From: Thermodesulfobacteriota bacterium
Lineage (GTDB): Bacteria > Desulfobacterota > S145-22
DNA length: 7,004 nt
Direction of reading: 5' to 3'
Assembly: GCA_024763435.1 (NCBI GenBank)
Contig: JANTFN010000094.1
Coordinates: 1 to 7,004, forward strand
In this document: positions 6,719 to 7,004 of the stretch, piece by piece
Layout of the letters: each line of letters opens with the position of its first letter
How positions within the stretch are numbered: the stretch's first letter is position 1
The notes under the pieces: model-generated
Seen by the model: only the letters and a program-made list of their open reading frames with translations
Database searches by the model: none
What the model was told of the DNA's origin: nothing
Translations under genes and position numbers: made by a program

Positions 6719-7004
6719 ATGGAAATCGGTTATTTTCCCGGATGTTCCCTGCACAGCACGGCAACAGAATTTGACATGTCGGTTAAGGCGGTTTGCAATG
6801 CCCTTGATGTCCAGCTCACGGAAATTCCGGACTGGAATTGTTGCGGCGCGAGCGCCGCGCATGAAACCAGCGAGGAGCTGGGGTTTGCCCTGCCTTATCT
6901 GAACCTCGTAAAAGCTGAAAAGGCCCACCTTGATACCGTTCTTTCTCCGTGCCCTTCCTGTTTCAGCCATCTTATTGAAACCCATGATAAAGTAAGTGAA
7001 AACA
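6719..7004 (+). CDS. hdrB: Heterodisulfide reductase-like subunit B, N-terminal part (partial at window edge)
   Basis: The frame opens at ATG 6719 and stays open to the right edge (95 codons plus one base), so the gene is cut by the window. It begins MEIGYFPGCSLHSTA and shows one complete CCG-domain cysteine signature: C9, C41-C42, C78-x2-C81, that is C-x31-CC-x35-C-x2-C. HdrB proteins carry two such domains, binding the noncubane [4Fe-4S] clusters that cleave the CoM-S-S-CoB disulfide in methanogens; the second would lie beyond the window. In a bacterium the disulfide substrate is unknown. The start is 2 bp after the hdrC stop TAA, so the gene belongs to the same operon. I see no canonical strong Shine-Dalgarno; GAAGGAA at 6707-6713 may serve. 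Confidence 0.93.
   Translation, partial: MEIGYFPGCSLHSTATEFDMSVKAVCNALDVQLTEIPDWNCCGASAAHETSEELGFALPYLNLVKAEKAHLDTVLSPCPSCFSHLIETHDKVSEN

Overview
The window holds one strand of tightly packed anaerobic redox genes, all on the + strand. They are the end of an indolepyruvate:ferredoxin oxidoreductase operon (iorA tail, iorB) and then a six-gene cluster in the order mvhD - fdhB-like - fdhA - hdrA - hdrC - hdrB (hdrB runs off the right edge). Nearly every product is an iron-sulfur protein, and none shows a signal peptide or membrane segment, so the encoded machinery is expected in the cytoplasm.

The two largest genes, fdhA and hdrA, are each interrupted by one in-frame TGA. In both cases the TGA falls exactly where the family carries its conserved Cys/Sec. 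In both cases a stem-loop of bacterial SECIS type follows directly: a 7-bp stem whose G-starting apical loop begins 18 or 20 nt after the TGA. I therefore read both as selenocysteine codons and annotate each gene as one intact selenoprotein: FdhA with Sec136 (683 residues) and HdrA with Sec194 (661 residues). An automatic pipeline would probably split both genes or call them pseudogenes.

SECIS hairpins inside the coding region, just after the UGA, are a bacterial trait (archaeal ones lie in untranslated regions). The methanogen-like Hdr/Mvh/Fdh genes are therefore being used by a bacterium. The gene content (HdrABC with MvhD and formate dehydrogenase, plus IorAB, with selenium use and moderate base composition) best suits a strictly anaerobic Desulfobacterota member, such as a syntroph or sulfate reducer. 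That taxonomic placement is inference.

Layout: 1-141 iorA C-terminus; 162-740 iorB; 741-856 a non-coding gap with a possible promoter and no convincing terminator; 857-6716 mvhD, fdhB-like, fdhA, hdrA and hdrC, with intergenic gaps of 0-11 bp or overlaps; 6719-7004 hdrB, 5' part.

Proposed teamwork: FdhA oxidises formate (or reduces CO2) at its Mo/W-Sec centre. Electrons pass through the FdhB-like iron-sulfur protein and the MvhD [2Fe-2S] protein to the FAD of HdrA. There they can be bifurcated between ferredoxin (through HdrA clusters) and a disulfide-type acceptor at HdrB (through HdrC). In reverse, reduced ferredoxin made by enzymes such as IorAB could be combined with thiol electrons to make formate, a typical need of syntrophs. 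The Fdh-Hdr link is known from methanogens; the physiological acceptor here cannot be read from the sequence.
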